Numbered from the stretch's first letter, positions 18,573-28,661 are shown. The stretch is DNA of 64,000 nt from Methylobacter sp. (GCA_030684815.1 JAUXXQ010000115.1:1-64000); one strand, 5' to 3'. The notes: generated from the sequence alone by a model not told the origin. Numbers and translations: made by a program.

Positions 18573-19354
18573 TTACTTACGTTTTCGACAAAACTCCGCC
18601 GGACAGCTATCCCTGCAGCCTGCATGGCGGCTTTAGCACCGGCCGGTGTTTGTTCGGTAAAGTGGAACATGCTCGCAGCGGCGACAGCCGAGGCTCCAGC
18701 CTGCTTGACCGCATCGACCATGTGTTGGTAATTGCCTGCACCACCTGAAGCAATGATGGGAATCTTCACCGCATGCGCCACCGCTTCAACCAGCGCCAAG
18801 TCGTAGCCTTGAAAAGTGCCGTCCCGCTCAATCGAGGTGATTAAAATTTCACCGGCACCCCGGCCTTCAAGCTCGCGCGCCCATGTACATACCTCGCGCC
18901 CGGTAGGCTGTGTCCCGGCATGGCTGAAACATTGCCACCCCGCACCCGACGGATTTTGGCGCACATCAATACTCGCGACGACGCATTGCGAGCCGTGACG
19001 CTTGGCGATTTCGCCGACCAATTCCGGGCAAGTATAAGTTGCGGTATTGACGCAAACCTTGTCGGCACCTGCGCGCAACAGTTTTTGCACTTGTTCGATA
19101 CGGGTGATGCCGCCACCGACGGTGAGCGGGACAAAACAGTCTTGGCCGAATTCGTCAATGGACTCAAAATCGAGGTCATCCGCCGATTGGTGCGCCACAA
19201 TATCAACCAATATGAGTTCATCAACTTCCCGTTGGTTATAAACTTTGACTGCGGGCAACACAGGGCCGACCCTGCGCCAACTGTCAAAACCTACGCCTTT
19301 GACCAAACCAAACTGTTTCCACAGCAAAGTGGGTATCACGCGCACTTTCAGCAT
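18569..19354 (-). CDS. hisF: HisF-like imidazole glycerol phosphate synthase subunit (glycan amidation-associated)
   Basis: Degenerate HisF; overlaps hisH and sits beside the PseA/WbpG homologue. Confidence 0.9.
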   Translation of the reverse strand: MLKVRVIPTLLWKQFGLVKGVGFDSWRRVGPVLPAVKVYNQREVDELILVDIVAHQSADDLDFESIDEFGQDCFVPLTVGGGITRIEQVQKLLRAGADKVCVNTATYTCPELVGEIAKRHGSQCVVASIDVRQNPSGAGWQCFSHAGTQPTGREVCTWARELEGRGAGEILITSIERDGTFQGYDLALVEAVAHAVKIPIIASGGAGNYQHMVDAVKQAGASAVAAASMFHFTEQTPAGAKAAMQAAGIAVRRSFVENVSK

Positions 19355-19992
19355 GTCGGATTCTCAATAAAATTACGCAATAACCGAAACCCTGCGCGGG
19401 AACTCTTTTCTGGATGAAACTGGGTGCCCCAGATATGACCGCATCTGACAGCTGCGGTCACGGTTATGCCATATTCAGTAGTGGCCAGTACATGTGCCGG
19501 GTCATCCGGCACGAAGGCGTAACTATGGACAAAATAAAAGTCGGTGCCATCGGGAATCCCATCAAACAAACCACCCGATGCAGTGTGGCTTGCCACCCCA
19601 TTCCAACCCACATGGGGAATGCGCAGGCTGCAGCCCAAAGTGCGCAAATTTTCTACCCGTCCCGGAATAAAGCCGAGCCCTGGTGTAGCTTCAATTGCGT
19701 TATCGGCAACGCCTTCCATGCTGGAGCTTGCCAAAAGCTGCATGCCCAAACATACGCCCAACAACGGTTTGCCTGCCGTCTGCACTTCATCGCGCAAAGC
19801 CTGTGCCCAACCGCCTTCATCCAATAACTGTGCGCAATCGGCAAAATTGCCCACTCCTGGCAAAATCAGGCTGTCTACGGTGTGTATGTCAATGGCGCGG
19901 GTGATCAATACCGGCGTCACGCGCAACTCTTCCAGCGCCCGCATCACTGAGCCTAAGTTACCTACCCCGTAATCAATGACACCGACCCTCAT
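19348..19992 (-). CDS. hisH: HisH-like glutamine amidotransferase subunit
   Basis: GVIDYGVGNLGSVMRALEEL; LLGVCLGMQLL; HPEKSSRAG. Confidence 0.93.
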   Translation of the reverse strand: MRVGVIDYGVGNLGSVMRALEELRVTPVLITRAIDIHTVDSLILPGVGNFADCAQLLDEGGWAQALRDEVQTAGKPLLGVCLGMQLLASSSMEGVADNAIEATPGLGFIPGRVENLRTLGCSLRIPHVGWNGVASHTASGGLFDGIPDGTDFYFVHSYAFVPDDPAHVLATTEYGITVTAAVRCGHIWGTQFHPEKSSRAGFRLLRNFIENPTC

Positions 19993-21140
19993 AGGTTATC
20001 GTCGTTAATTTTGGTGAGGTTGCCGTCACGGTCTTTGATTAAGGCGCCGGATGAATCGCGCTTAAAAATCTTCTTGTTGGTAAATTTGTCGCATAAGCGT
20101 ATGAATTCATCCACCGTAATATCAAGCGGGCGCAAGATTTCTGCCAAGGGCTTGCCCAAATATTCCCAGGGGAAAGTGCCATCCAACCGTTTTACGGCCT
20201 CTAATCCATCCTGACGTGTAAGCCGCCCGCGACGGATATGCATGCAAGCCAAATCGGTTGCCCGGCCAAAACCGAATTTAAGGAACTTAAAATAGTCATG
20301 AATGCCGGTTTGATGATTGTCCAAGTTCTCATAACTGACCATGGAACCTTCGACGACTTTATCATAGCTGTGAAAACCATTTGCCTGTGCAATCAAGGTG
20401 TTCGACAAGCCATCCCAAGGTATGTAATGCCCCAAAAACAAACCTGTCACCCCCACACGCAGAAGTTCCTCATCGCTCGGGTAGGTATAGGAAATCAAAT
20501 GCTTGGCTTCAATGCCCTCCAAACCGATCAGGTCTGTGACCCGCATACCCAATAAGCCGCCAAATTCTTCCAGCCATCGGCGATTGAGTATATTGTTATC
20601 TGCAGCGGCTGCAGGGCCGCCGTATTCATTCTGAGAATTTTCCCCCCAAACCAGCAGGGGCACATTGAATTGCACGGCGGCACGTACAGGAATAGTGAAT
20701 ATCCCCACATGCTCCGGCCATGAAATATCCCCCACTTGCTTGAGTCCGATACGGTTAAGTTTGGCTCTGACCAATGGGTTCGGGGACATTTCAACATAGT
20801 CCACGCCCAAATGTTTAAGGTTCTCAATGTTCTTGCGGCCAAGCGACGAAAGATCGCAAGTGGTTGAAGTCACGCATAAGGGGTTCAAACCCAATTGCAG
20901 CATACGCACGACTTGATAAGTGCTGTCTTTGCCACCACTGACCGGAACAATGCAATCCCAATTGCTGCCATCTGGGCTGCGGTATTTTTCCAGTACCTGC
21001 AACAACTCAGCATGGCGGGCTTCCCAATCAACTTCTTTGCGCTTCTCGTAACTGCGGCAGGCATTACAGACCCCTTCTTCGTCCAGTTGCAGATCCGGCT
21101 TAGTATCCGGCATTACACAGCGTTTGCAATATGTCAGCAT
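19989..21140 (-). CDS. pseA: N-acetyl sugar amidotransferase (PseA/WbpG family)
   Basis: CKRCVMPDTKPDLQLDEEGVCNACRSYEKR; PVSGGKDSTYQVV PP-loop. Start moved to MLTYCKRC; the longer ORF opens inside the upstream methyltransferase. Confidence 0.92.
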   Translation of the reverse strand: MLTYCKRCVMPDTKPDLQLDEEGVCNACRSYEKRKEVDWEARHAELLQVLEKYRSPDGSNWDCIVPVSGGKDSTYQVVRMLQLGLNPLCVTSTTCDLSSLGRKNIENLKHLGVDYVEMSPNPLVRAKLNRIGLKQVGDISWPEHVGIFTIPVRAAVQFNVPLLVWGENSQNEYGGPAAAADNNILNRRWLEEFGGLLGMRVTDLIGLEGIEAKHLISYTYPSDEELLRVGVTGLFLGHYIPWDGLSNTLIAQANGFHSYDKVVEGSMVSYENLDNHQTGIHDYFKFLKFGFGRATDLACMHIRRGRLTRQDGLEAVKRLDGTFPWEYLGKPLAEILRPLDITVDEFIRLCDKFTNKKIFKRDSSGALIKDRDGNLTKINDDNL

Positions 21141-21141
21141 G

Positions 21142-21765
21142 TCAGCCCCGCTTTTCCATAAGGAACCAGGAAATGTCATCCTGCGGAAAGTTAGGGTCGC
21201 GCCGGTAAGCAAAACCATAGTCGACCAACTCCATCTGCGGATGACGATCCATGATCTCACCGGCAAAATCGCGTTTAAAAAGCCGGTCGGTGTGGCCGCG
21301 ATAAGGGATGGCGACAGGTGCAGGGTTGTAATACTCCGCCACCAACAGATATTTTCCACATGCCGCAACCAGTTTGTCGTAAACCTGCGGCAGTTCGTCG
21401 GGATTAATGTGGATAAGCACGCCTTTGATGAGCACCAGATCCCAAGTCTGTTGCGGATTAAAGTCAAGGATTGAGCTGTGGTACAGATGCGCGGGCGGAA
21501 TGGTCAACGCCAGCTCACGTGCCGCATCGGCATTGATTTCTATGCCGTACTGTTGTTGCTCAGGATGCAGGAGTTTGAGTGCCTTGAGATTCATGCCGAT
21601 GTTGGCGCCGAACTCGATACATGATTTCACACCGCGCGCAGCACGCAAGGCCTTGGCAAAAAAATCCAAGTTAGAGGCCAGTAAAGCATCGCCTTGGTTC
21701 CGCTTGATATATTCGGTGCCGAAATCACCGGCCCAAAAGGCTTCTTGTTCGGTTTTGAATGTCAT
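21142..21765 (-). CDS. Pseudaminic acid biosynthesis-associated methylase
   Basis: EQEAFWAGDFGTEYIKRNQGDALLASNLDFFAKAL; SAM-binding CIEFGANIGMNLKAL. Confidence 0.9.
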   Translation of the reverse strand: MTFKTEQEAFWAGDFGTEYIKRNQGDALLASNLDFFAKALRAARGVKSCIEFGANIGMNLKALKLLHPEQQQYGIEINADAARELALTIPPAHLYHSSILDFNPQQTWDLVLIKGVLIHINPDELPQVYDKLVAACGKYLLVAEYYNPAPVAIPYRGHTDRLFKRDFAGEIMDRHPQMELVDYGFAYRRDPNFPQDDISWFLMEKRG

Positions 21766-21799
21766 TGTGATCTCCAGTTTATCAATGTTGTGCTGTTAG

Positions 21800-22486
21800 T
21801 TACGCACTATTAAACGCCGCAAGCATCAATTCGGCTCGCTGCCAATCTTCTGTATTATCAATGTCCACCACGCGCCAGCTAGGAATTTCCAAACCCGCGC
21901 CATGCTGATGAATGTTTTTTTCCGCCAGCCAGGCTTGCGCCCGCCCCCAATAAAACTGTCCTGCATCGTAATAAGCCGGTTCAAGGTCTTGGGTTCGGGT
22001 CGATGCATATTGGCTGTAAAACGGTTCCATTAAACCATTCGGCAATTGGCGTAGCGCACGTTGGATAGCAGAAGGATAGGCGGCAATAGGAAAGACATAA
22101 TCCGCATTACCGGCCTCTAATTTATGTAAGGCGGCCGCAAGATCGGCACACTGCATAAACGGTACGGCGGGATAAATGCAACAAACCTGATCAACCTGCC
22201 ACCCCAATGCCTGACAAGCACTAATAGCATGGGCAACAACAGGAACGGTAGGCGTGTAATCGTCCGCCAGTTCTGCAGGCCGGACAAAAGGCGCTTCCGC
22301 GCCCCAGTTTTTTGCCAGTGCTGAAATTTCGGCATCATCGGTGGAGACGACAATATGCTCGAACAACCCGGACGCCTTGGCAGTTTCAATTGCCCAGGCA
22401 ATCATCGGTTTGCCGTAAAACAGCTTGATATTCTTGCGCGGGATGCGTTTACTGCCGCCACGGGCAGGGATAATGGCTATTTTCAT
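21800..22486 (-). CDS. pseF: Pseudaminic acid cytidylyltransferase
   Basis: MKIAIIPARGGSKRIPRKNIKLFYGKPMIAWAIE. Confidence 0.95.
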   Translation of the reverse strand: MKIAIIPARGGSKRIPRKNIKLFYGKPMIAWAIETAKASGLFEHIVVSTDDAEISALAKNWGAEAPFVRPAELADDYTPTVPVVAHAISACQALGWQVDQVCCIYPAVPFMQCADLAAALHKLEAGNADYVFPIAAYPSAIQRALRQLPNGLMEPFYSQYASTRTQDLEPAYYDAGQFYWGRAQAWLAEKNIHQHGAGLEIPSWRVVDIDNTEDWQRAELMLAAFNSA

Positions 22487-23652
22487 TAAGTTAGCGCTTG
22501 TTGTAATGTGGCTATTACATAGTCTTGATCTGCCAAGGTTAGGTCGGCATACAGGGGCAAGCTAATCGCTTCGGCGTAATAGCGTTCCGCTTCCATACAA
22601 TAACCCGGTTTAAAGCCCAGCCGCCGGTAATAAGGCTGCAAGTAAACGGGAATATAATGCAGATTCACAGCTATATTGGCTGCCCGCAGTGCGTCAAATA
22701 CTTGGCTGTGCGTTTTGCCGAGCTGTTCCAAATGTAGGCGAATTACATACAAATGCAAGCCGGAGTAGTTATCCGGGTGTTGCCAAGGCAATGTCAGCGG
22801 AAAATCGGCCAACAAGGTATCGTAACGCTGGGTAAGCGCATGGCGTTGGCTGACAAATTCATCCAGCCGCGTCATTTGGCTTTGCCCCAACGCGGCCTGC
22901 AAATCGGTCATCCGGTAATTAAAGCCCAGCTCAAGCTGCTGATAATACCAAGCTCCGTCCGGTACATGGGTCATCTGCGCCGGGTCGCGGGTAATGCCGT
23001 GGCTGCGTAACAAAGCCATTTTGTTGGCCAGCTCTGCGTTATTAGTCACCGCCATGCCGCCTTCGCCAGTGGTGATGATTTTGACCGGATGAAAACTGAA
23101 TACGGTGATGTCGCTGTAACGGCCATTGCCGATCACTTGGTTTTGGTATTTTCCGCCAATAGCATGCGCGGCATCTTCGATGATGCTGAAACCATAGCGT
23201 CGGCTTAAGGCATGAATGCCCGCCATATCGCAAGACTGGCCGCATAAATGCACTGCAATAACCACCTTGGGCAACTGCCCGGTTTGTTCTGCCTGCGCCA
23301 ATTTTTCTGCCAGTTTTTCGGTGCTGATTGTGTATGTGCGCGGGTCAATGTCGATAAAGTCAACATCAGCGCCGCAATACAAGGCGCAATTGGCGCTGGC
23401 AACGAAGGTGACTGGGCTTGTCCAAACCTTATCGCCTTTGCCGACACCCAGCGCCAAACAGGCAAGGTGCAAGGCCGAGGTGGCGCTGTTAACGGCACAG
23501 GCATGGTGCGCACCGCAATAATCTGCCACTGCCTTTTCAAAAGCAGGTACTGCCGGCCCTTGCGTCAAAAAATCCGAACGCAATACATCCACCACGGCTT
23601 GGATGTCCGCTTCGCTAATGGTTTGGCGACCGTAAGGGATCATGGGGTTCAT
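22486..23652 (-). CDS. pseC: UDP-4-amino-4,6-dideoxy-N-acetyl-beta-L-altrosamine transaminase
   Basis: DegT family; MIPYGRQTISEADIQAVVDVLRSDFLTQGP; FHPVKIITTGEGG. Confidence 0.95.
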   Translation of the reverse strand: MNPMIPYGRQTISEADIQAVVDVLRSDFLTQGPAVPAFEKAVADYCGAHHACAVNSATSALHLACLALGVGKGDKVWTSPVTFVASANCALYCGADVDFIDIDPRTYTISTEKLAEKLAQAEQTGQLPKVVIAVHLCGQSCDMAGIHALSRRYGFSIIEDAAHAIGGKYQNQVIGNGRYSDITVFSFHPVKIITTGEGGMAVTNNAELANKMALLRSHGITRDPAQMTHVPDGAWYYQQLELGFNYRMTDLQAALGQSQMTRLDEFVSQRHALTQRYDTLLADFPLTLPWQHPDNYSGLHLYVIRLHLEQLGKTHSQVFDALRAANIAVNLHYIPVYLQPYYRRLGFKPGYCMEAERYYAEAISLPLYADLTLADQDYVIATLQQALT

Positions 23653-24626
23653 TTGTTATGCACTAAACCGCGCAATTCATCCACTGTCAAAAAATGCCCG
23701 TTACTGCCGCTGTTGTAACTAAATCCGGGGACTACAGCTTTCGCACCGGTTCCTGCACAATACTCGTCGATGGAATAATGCCCGCCTGCTGGCAGAATGG
23801 CATAATAGACCCCCAAATCGACGGTATTGAAACTGTCGCTGGCAGTAATCATTTCTTCGTGGATTTTCTCACCCGCACGCAAGCCTATTATTTGCTGCTC
23901 GCACTCTGGCCCAATCGCCGTAGCGACATCGGTAATATGATAAGAAGGGATTTTCGGCACCAGCACTTCGCCGCCCCATGCGTTCTCAAGCGCCCACAAC
24001 ACCATATCCACCCCGTCTTGCAGGCTGATGTTAAAGCGCGTCATCGCCGGATCGGTAATCGGCAAGATGCCGGTCTTGCGCTGTTCGAGAAAAAACGGTA
24101 TCACCGAACCTCGGCTGCCCATTACATTGCCGTAACGGACAACACTAAAACGGGTCTCGCGAAACCCTTTGATATTATTGGCAGCGACAAACAGCTTGTC
24201 CGAACAGAGTTTAGTTGCGCCGTATAAATTAATCGGTGCCGCCGCTTTATCTGTAGATAGCGCAACCACCCGTTTAACGTTAGTATCCAGGCACGCTTCA
24301 ATTAGATTTTGCGCGCCCAACACATTGGTTTTAATGCACTCAAACGGGTTGTACTCGGCGGCAGGCACTTGTTTGAGCGCCGCTGCATGAATAACAATAT
24401 CAATGCCTTCTAGGGCGCGTTTCAGACGATCCTGGTCGCGCACATCACCGATAAAATAACGCATGCAAGGGGCGTTAAACTGCTGCTGCATTTCAAATTG
24501 CTTCAGCTCATCACGCGAATAAATCACCAGCTTATTGGGCTTGTAATTTTCAAGAATAGTCTTGGTGAAATGCTGACCGAAAGACCCCGTCCCACCAGTG
24601 ATTAAAATAGATTTATTATTAAACAT
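23649..24626 (-). CDS. pseB: UDP-N-acetylglucosamine 4,6-dehydratase (inverting)
   Basis: NNKSILITGGTGSFGQHFTKTIL; SRDELKQFEMQQQF; STDKAAAPINLYGATKL. Confidence 0.96.
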   Translation of the reverse strand: MFNNKSILITGGTGSFGQHFTKTILENYKPNKLVIYSRDELKQFEMQQQFNAPCMRYFIGDVRDQDRLKRALEGIDIVIHAAALKQVPAAEYNPFECIKTNVLGAQNLIEACLDTNVKRVVALSTDKAAAPINLYGATKLCSDKLFVAANNIKGFRETRFSVVRYGNVMGSRGSVIPFFLEQRKTGILPITDPAMTRFNISLQDGVDMVLWALENAWGGEVLVPKIPSYHITDVATAIGPECEQQIIGLRAGEKIHEEMITASDSFNTVDLGVYYAILPAGGHYSIDEYCAGTGAKAVVPGFSYNSGSNGHFLTVDELRGLVHNK

Positions 24627-24754
24627 TATGTTTCCTAAATTGCATCTTCAGATGCCAATAAATGTAAGGCATTGGCCTTATTTAAACCACGCATGGCATT
24701 TTGTACAGCATTTTCAATTTAAATGAGTTACTAACCTATGCCGTCTTTATTATC

Positions 24755-24804
24755 GCCGGAGTGCAGGCTTTGCCTGCCAGAGCAGGCAAAGCCTGCACTC
24801 CGGC
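24755..24804. repeat. Perfect 23-bp-arm hairpin gccggagtgcaggctttgcctgc/gcaggcaaagcctgcactccggc
   Basis: Direct reading; 4-nt loop, no U-tract. Confidence 0.9.
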
Positions 24805-24880
24805 CATGTTATTGTTTTGATATTTTTTAGTAATTAACTGAATTTGAAAACGCTATAACTTTAACATCGGCAAAATTAAC

Positions 24881-25108
24881 TTATGCCGCTCTATACTGCC
24901 GCACATCAATTTGTACGCCTTGGGCAATCGCCAGTTCAGCTTGCTTCATAATTAACTGGGTAATGTTATCGGCAAAGTATTCCTCGCCGCAGTTATTACA
25001 AATTTGCGCTGGCACACCCTTGAATACCAAAGTTGCGGCATTTTTTTCTAATGTGATACTTGCTGTGCCAGTCATTGTGTCGCCGTGTTTACAAACAGGA
25101 CATTTCAT
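24881..25108 (-). CDS. YgiT/MqsA-type zinc-finger protein (orphan antitoxin-like)
   Basis: MKCPVCKHGDTMTGTASITLEKNAATLVFKGVPAQICNNCGEEYF; two CxxC. Confidence 0.85.
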   Translation of the reverse strand: MKCPVCKHGDTMTGTASITLEKNAATLVFKGVPAQICNNCGEEYFADNITQLIMKQAELAIAQGVQIDVRQYRAA

Positions 25109-25149
25109 AAACGCTTCCTCTTGAAATTGTCTTCCCAAAGCGTAGGCTC

Positions 25150-26229
25150 TCATGCTGTTTTTTCAACCAGCCGCACCCGCTGGGTAACACCGCATACCAA
25201 AGTATAGGGAATAGTATCGGCGCATAAGGCAATTTCTTCAACCGGTAAGTCATCGCCCCACAAGGTCACCGGATCGCCGGGTTTGGCCTCGGTATCGAGA
25301 CCTAAATCAACCGTCATCATGTCCATCGACACCCTGCCGATCAGTGGCACACGTTGCCCATTAATTAATACCGGGGTGCCGATTTTGGCATAACGCGGAT
25401 AACCGTCACCATAGCCTATCGCCACCACACCGAGCATTGTAGACTTTTTGCATGTCCAACTGCCGCCGTAACCCACAGTATCACCCGCTTCGATGGGCTT
25501 GACCGCAATCAGGCGGGAATGTAGGGACATCACCGGTTTTAGCCCCAGTTGCTGGCCTGTTGCATCGGGGAACGGCGAGATGCCGTACAGCATGATGCCG
25601 GGACGCACCCAATCGCTTAGCGAGCTCTCCCACGCCAAAATGGCCGCCGAATTCGCCAGACTGCGCTCACCGGGCAATCCGGCAACGGTCTGCTGGAACA
25701 GGCTGATCTGTTTTAGCGTCTTATCGTCGCTAATGTCATCGGCATTGGCAAAATGCGTCATCAGGTTGATTGGCTGTTTAATAACAGCGCATTGGCTTAA
25801 GCGCTGATAAACCGCGTTGAACGCTTCCGCCTTAAAACCCAGGCGGTTCATGCCGGTGTCGAGTTTTAGCCAAGCTGCAATAGGTTGTCCCGCTATAGCG
25901 TCGAATATGTCCAACTGGCTTAAACAATGCACCACTGCATCTAATTGGTAATACTGCAATTTCTCCAATTCCTCGGCACAGGTAAAGCCTTCTAAAACGG
26001 CAATCCTGTGACCCAATCCGGCATTACGCAAGCGAATACCTTCGTCAACCCGGGCGACCGCAAAGGCATCGGCTTGTTTTAACGCTTCGGCCATGCGTAT
26101 CAAGCCATGCCCGTAACCGTTCGCCTTAATAACCGCCATGACTTTGGCATCCGGCGCACAGCCACGCACTTTATCCAAATTATGTTGGAGCGCGCCCAGA
26201 TTGAGTTCCGCATAAGCCGCCGGGGTCAT
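25150..26229 (-). CDS. alr: Alanine racemase
   Basis: VMAVIKANGYGHG PLP motif; family-typical throughout. Confidence 0.96.
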   Translation of the reverse strand: MTPAAYAELNLGALQHNLDKVRGCAPDAKVMAVIKANGYGHGLIRMAEALKQADAFAVARVDEGIRLRNAGLGHRIAVLEGFTCAEELEKLQYYQLDAVVHCLSQLDIFDAIAGQPIAAWLKLDTGMNRLGFKAEAFNAVYQRLSQCAVIKQPINLMTHFANADDISDDKTLKQISLFQQTVAGLPGERSLANSAAILAWESSLSDWVRPGIMLYGISPFPDATGQQLGLKPVMSLHSRLIAVKPIEAGDTVGYGGSWTCKKSTMLGVVAIGYGDGYPRYAKIGTPVLINGQRVPLIGRVSMDMMTVDLGLDTEAKPGDPVTLWGDDLPVEEIALCADTIPYTLVCGVTQRVRLVEKTA

Positions 26230-28661
26230 TCATCGTCCCCGCTGCCGTAATAAGTTCCGGCGAAATTTTCAAAACGGGTATATTGCCCCAAAAAGGTCAG
26301 CCTGACCGTGCCCAACGGGCCGTTCCGCTGTTTGCCGATAATGATTTCGGCAATGCCTTTATCTGGACTGTCTTCGTTATACACTTCGTCGCGATAAACG
26401 AACACGATCAAATCGGCGTCCTGCTCAATCGCGCCGGATTCGCGCAAATCCGACATCATTGGACGTTTATTGGGGCGCTGTTCGAGATTACGGTTAAGCT
26501 GGGACAAAGCCACCACCGGCACATTCAATTCTTTTGCCAGTGCTTTCAAGCCACGGGAAATATCGGAAATCTGCTGCACCCGGTTGTCACCGCTGGACGG
26601 CGATTGCATCAGCTGCAAATAATCCAGCACAATCAAGCCCAGCTGGCCGTGTTCACGCGCCAAACGTCGCGCCCTTGAGCGCACTTCGGTCGGCGTCAGC
26701 GCCGGCGTGTCGTCGATAAACAACTTGGTTTCCGCCAATATATTAATGGCCGAGGTCAGGCGTGGCCATTCATCATCTTCCAGCTTGCCAGTCCTAATCC
26801 GGTGCTGATCGATACGACCCAATGACGACATCATCCGCATCGCCAGCGAATCGCCGGGCATTTCCATACTGAATACTGCAACCGGCTTATCGCCTTTGAT
26901 CGCGACATTTTCCGCCATGTTCATGGCTATCGTCGTATTATGCACAACCGTCATGTCTTCCAATAAAAACAATCGATTACCATCACAAACAAAGCCATAG
27001 TAATCATCTTCCCGGTCATATTCGATACGGATTCCTGTTTGCTGCCACGTCCTGTTGCATGTCCAGGCCGCCGCTTTTTTCCGCGCAACTCTGACCGGAA
27101 TCGCATTGATGTCGCCTGAAAAGCGCAGGCGATAAACCGTGCATTGATAGCCTGTTGTTTTAATGCTGGCCTGTTTTGCAATGAGTGACGTTCTAAAGCC
27201 TAAGCTATCGCATAAAAACTTAATTTGCGCCGCCAACGCAGCGTTTTTCTGTGTTATTTCGTACACCTTGTATTTATGCGCGTAATGGCCATCACTATCG
27301 ATCAAACCTGCCAGCAGCTTCAACCGGTTAGCGCGGGAATTTGCTAAAAACAACGGGGGAATGTGCTTGTTGTTTAGCAGGTTCAGCTCCCTTAATATTT
27401 TCTGTAAGGAAAAGTTATTCTGATGATTACCCCTTAACTGGGAGCTGATACTGTACAGCGGGCATTTGTCATTACCCAGATTATCCTTGGCCAATTTCTC
27501 GGTTAAATGCAAATCCAATTCCGCTGCATACGCCCTCAGATAATCAATCACTTCCGTATCGGTCGTTGCAATATCGACGGCGGCGCTAACCCCATCGCCC
27601 AACCACAGCCCTAAAAAATAAGGGCACACCGGAAGCGGCTGTTCGGCAAACTCAACAGCCACCTTATAACCTTTGTAATTGGACTGGAACTTGGTGCTAG
27701 CCTTGAGATAATCGGTTAAAAGAATATTGAGGACATCACCGTTACTATGTCGGCCTTCGTTGCGGCTACGTTTTAACGACAAAATGTGTGCTTCATTCAC
27801 GCGATAATCCAGCGCCTTATTTTGCCGTACCCAATACATAGCCTCCCGTCCGCGCGCCAAAGACAACACCTGCCTCGGCGTAGAATCGTCGCCCATCAGC
27901 CTATCGCCAACCTGAATATCTTCTACCGCCTTTGTTTCGCCCGAATACATCAAAATACGCGTGCCTTTGCCAAAGCATTTACCCATTGACGGCCGTCCGG
28001 CAACAATAATTAAATCAGCCGGTTGCAGGCCGGAGGTCAGTTCGTCAAAATCGGTAAAGCCGGTCGCCGCGCCGGTGATATTGCCTTCTTGTTCAAACAG
28101 CGTTTCAATCTTATCGACGGCGCGCGCCAGCAATGATTTAATCGTGGAAAAACCGCCCTGCCCGCGTTGGCGCTGTTCGGCGATTTTAAACACTTCGCGC
28201 TCGGCATTTTCTAGCAAATCTGCGGTTTCGCGGCCTTCGGTATTGAATGCGGAATCGGAAATCTCGGTGCCGACATGGATCAACTGGCGCAATACCGAGC
28301 GGTCTCTAACGATATTGGCATAAGTGACGATATTGGCGGCGCTGGGCGTGTCTTTGGCCAACATGCCCAAATAAGACAGGCCGCCGGAATTTTCCAGTTC
28401 GCCAATGGCTTCCAGTGCTTCCGAGATGGTAATGACATCAAAAGGAATCTGCTTTTCGGCGAGTTGTTCAATGGTCTTAAAAATCAGCCGGTGGTCGCGG
28501 CGGTAAAAATCGCTTTCCACCACCTTGTCCGACACCGAATCCCAGGTTTGGTTGTCCAGCATTAATCCGCCCAAAACCGATTGCTCGGCCTGAATGGAAT
28601 TAGGCGGCACTTTTAGAGAATCCAGCGAATAATCATGGTCGAACGAATAATTTTCAGACAT
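26226..28661 (-). CDS. dnaB: Replicative DNA helicase DnaB containing an intein
   Basis: N-domain and RecA-like domain (VLDYLQLMQ...LSQLNRNLEQRPNKRPMMSDLRESGAIEQDAD) split in the P-loop. Confidence 0.97.
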   Translation of the reverse strand: MSENYSFDHDYSLDSLKVPPNSIQAEQSVLGGLMLDNQTWDSVSDKVVESDFYRRDHRLIFKTIEQLAEKQIPFDVITISEALEAIGELENSGGLSYLGMLAKDTPSAANIVTYANIVRDRSVLRQLIHVGTEISDSAFNTEGRETADLLENAEREVFKIAEQRQRGQGGFSTIKSLLARAVDKIETLFEQEGNITGAATGFTDFDELTSGLQPADLIIVAGRPSMGKCFGKGTRILMYSGETKAVEDIQVGDRLMGDDSTPRQVLSLARGREAMYWVRQNKALDYRVNEAHILSLKRSRNEGRHSNGDVLNILLTDYLKASTKFQSNYKGYKVAVEFAEQPLPVCPYFLGLWLGDGVSAAVDIATTDTEVIDYLRAYAAELDLHLTEKLAKDNLGNDKCPLYSISSQLRGNHQNNFSLQKILRELNLLNNKHIPPLFLANSRANRLKLLAGLIDSDGHYAHKYKVYEITQKNAALAAQIKFLCDSLGFRTSLIAKQASIKTTGYQCTVYRLRFSGDINAIPVRVARKKAAAWTCNRTWQQTGIRIEYDREDDYYGFVCDGNRLFLLEDMTVVHNTTIAMNMAENVAIKGDKPVAVFSMEMPGDSLAMRMMSSLGRIDQHRIRTGKLEDDEWPRLTSAINILAETKLFIDDTPALTPTEVRSRARRLAREHGQLGLIVLDYLQLMQSPSSGDNRVQQISDISRGLKALAKELNVPVVALSQLNRNLEQRPNKRPMMSDLRESGAIEQDADLIVFVYRDEVYNEDSPDKGIAEIIIGKQRNGPLGTVRLTFLGQYTRFENFAGTYYGSGDDE
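26937..27977 (-). mobile_element. Intein with LAGLIDADG (DOD) homing endonuclease, 347 aa, in the DnaB Walker A motif
   Basis: Extein GRPSMGK|CFGKGTRILMYSG...VVHN|TTIAMN; C1, terminal HN, DOD blocks LGLWLGDG and LLAGLIDSDG; in frame. Confidence 0.93.

Noticed and set aside
18920-19417. Long plus-strand ORFs antisense to hisF/hisH/pseC and flg genes
   Set aside because: Opposite strand of well-supported CDSs; no recognisable domain
18569-19992. hisF/hisH as part of histidine biosynthesis
   Set aside because: No other his genes; coupled with overlapping ORFs to a WbpG/PseA amidotransferase within the pse operon
19989-21467. 492-aa start for the amidotransferase
   Set aside because: The first 109 residues come from out-of-frame reading of the upstream methyltransferase; MLTYCKRCVMPD at 21140 is the family-typical start
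26226-28661. DnaB as frameshifted or fused gene
   Set aside because: The inserted block is in frame with intein C1/HN boundaries and DOD motifs, so it is an intein
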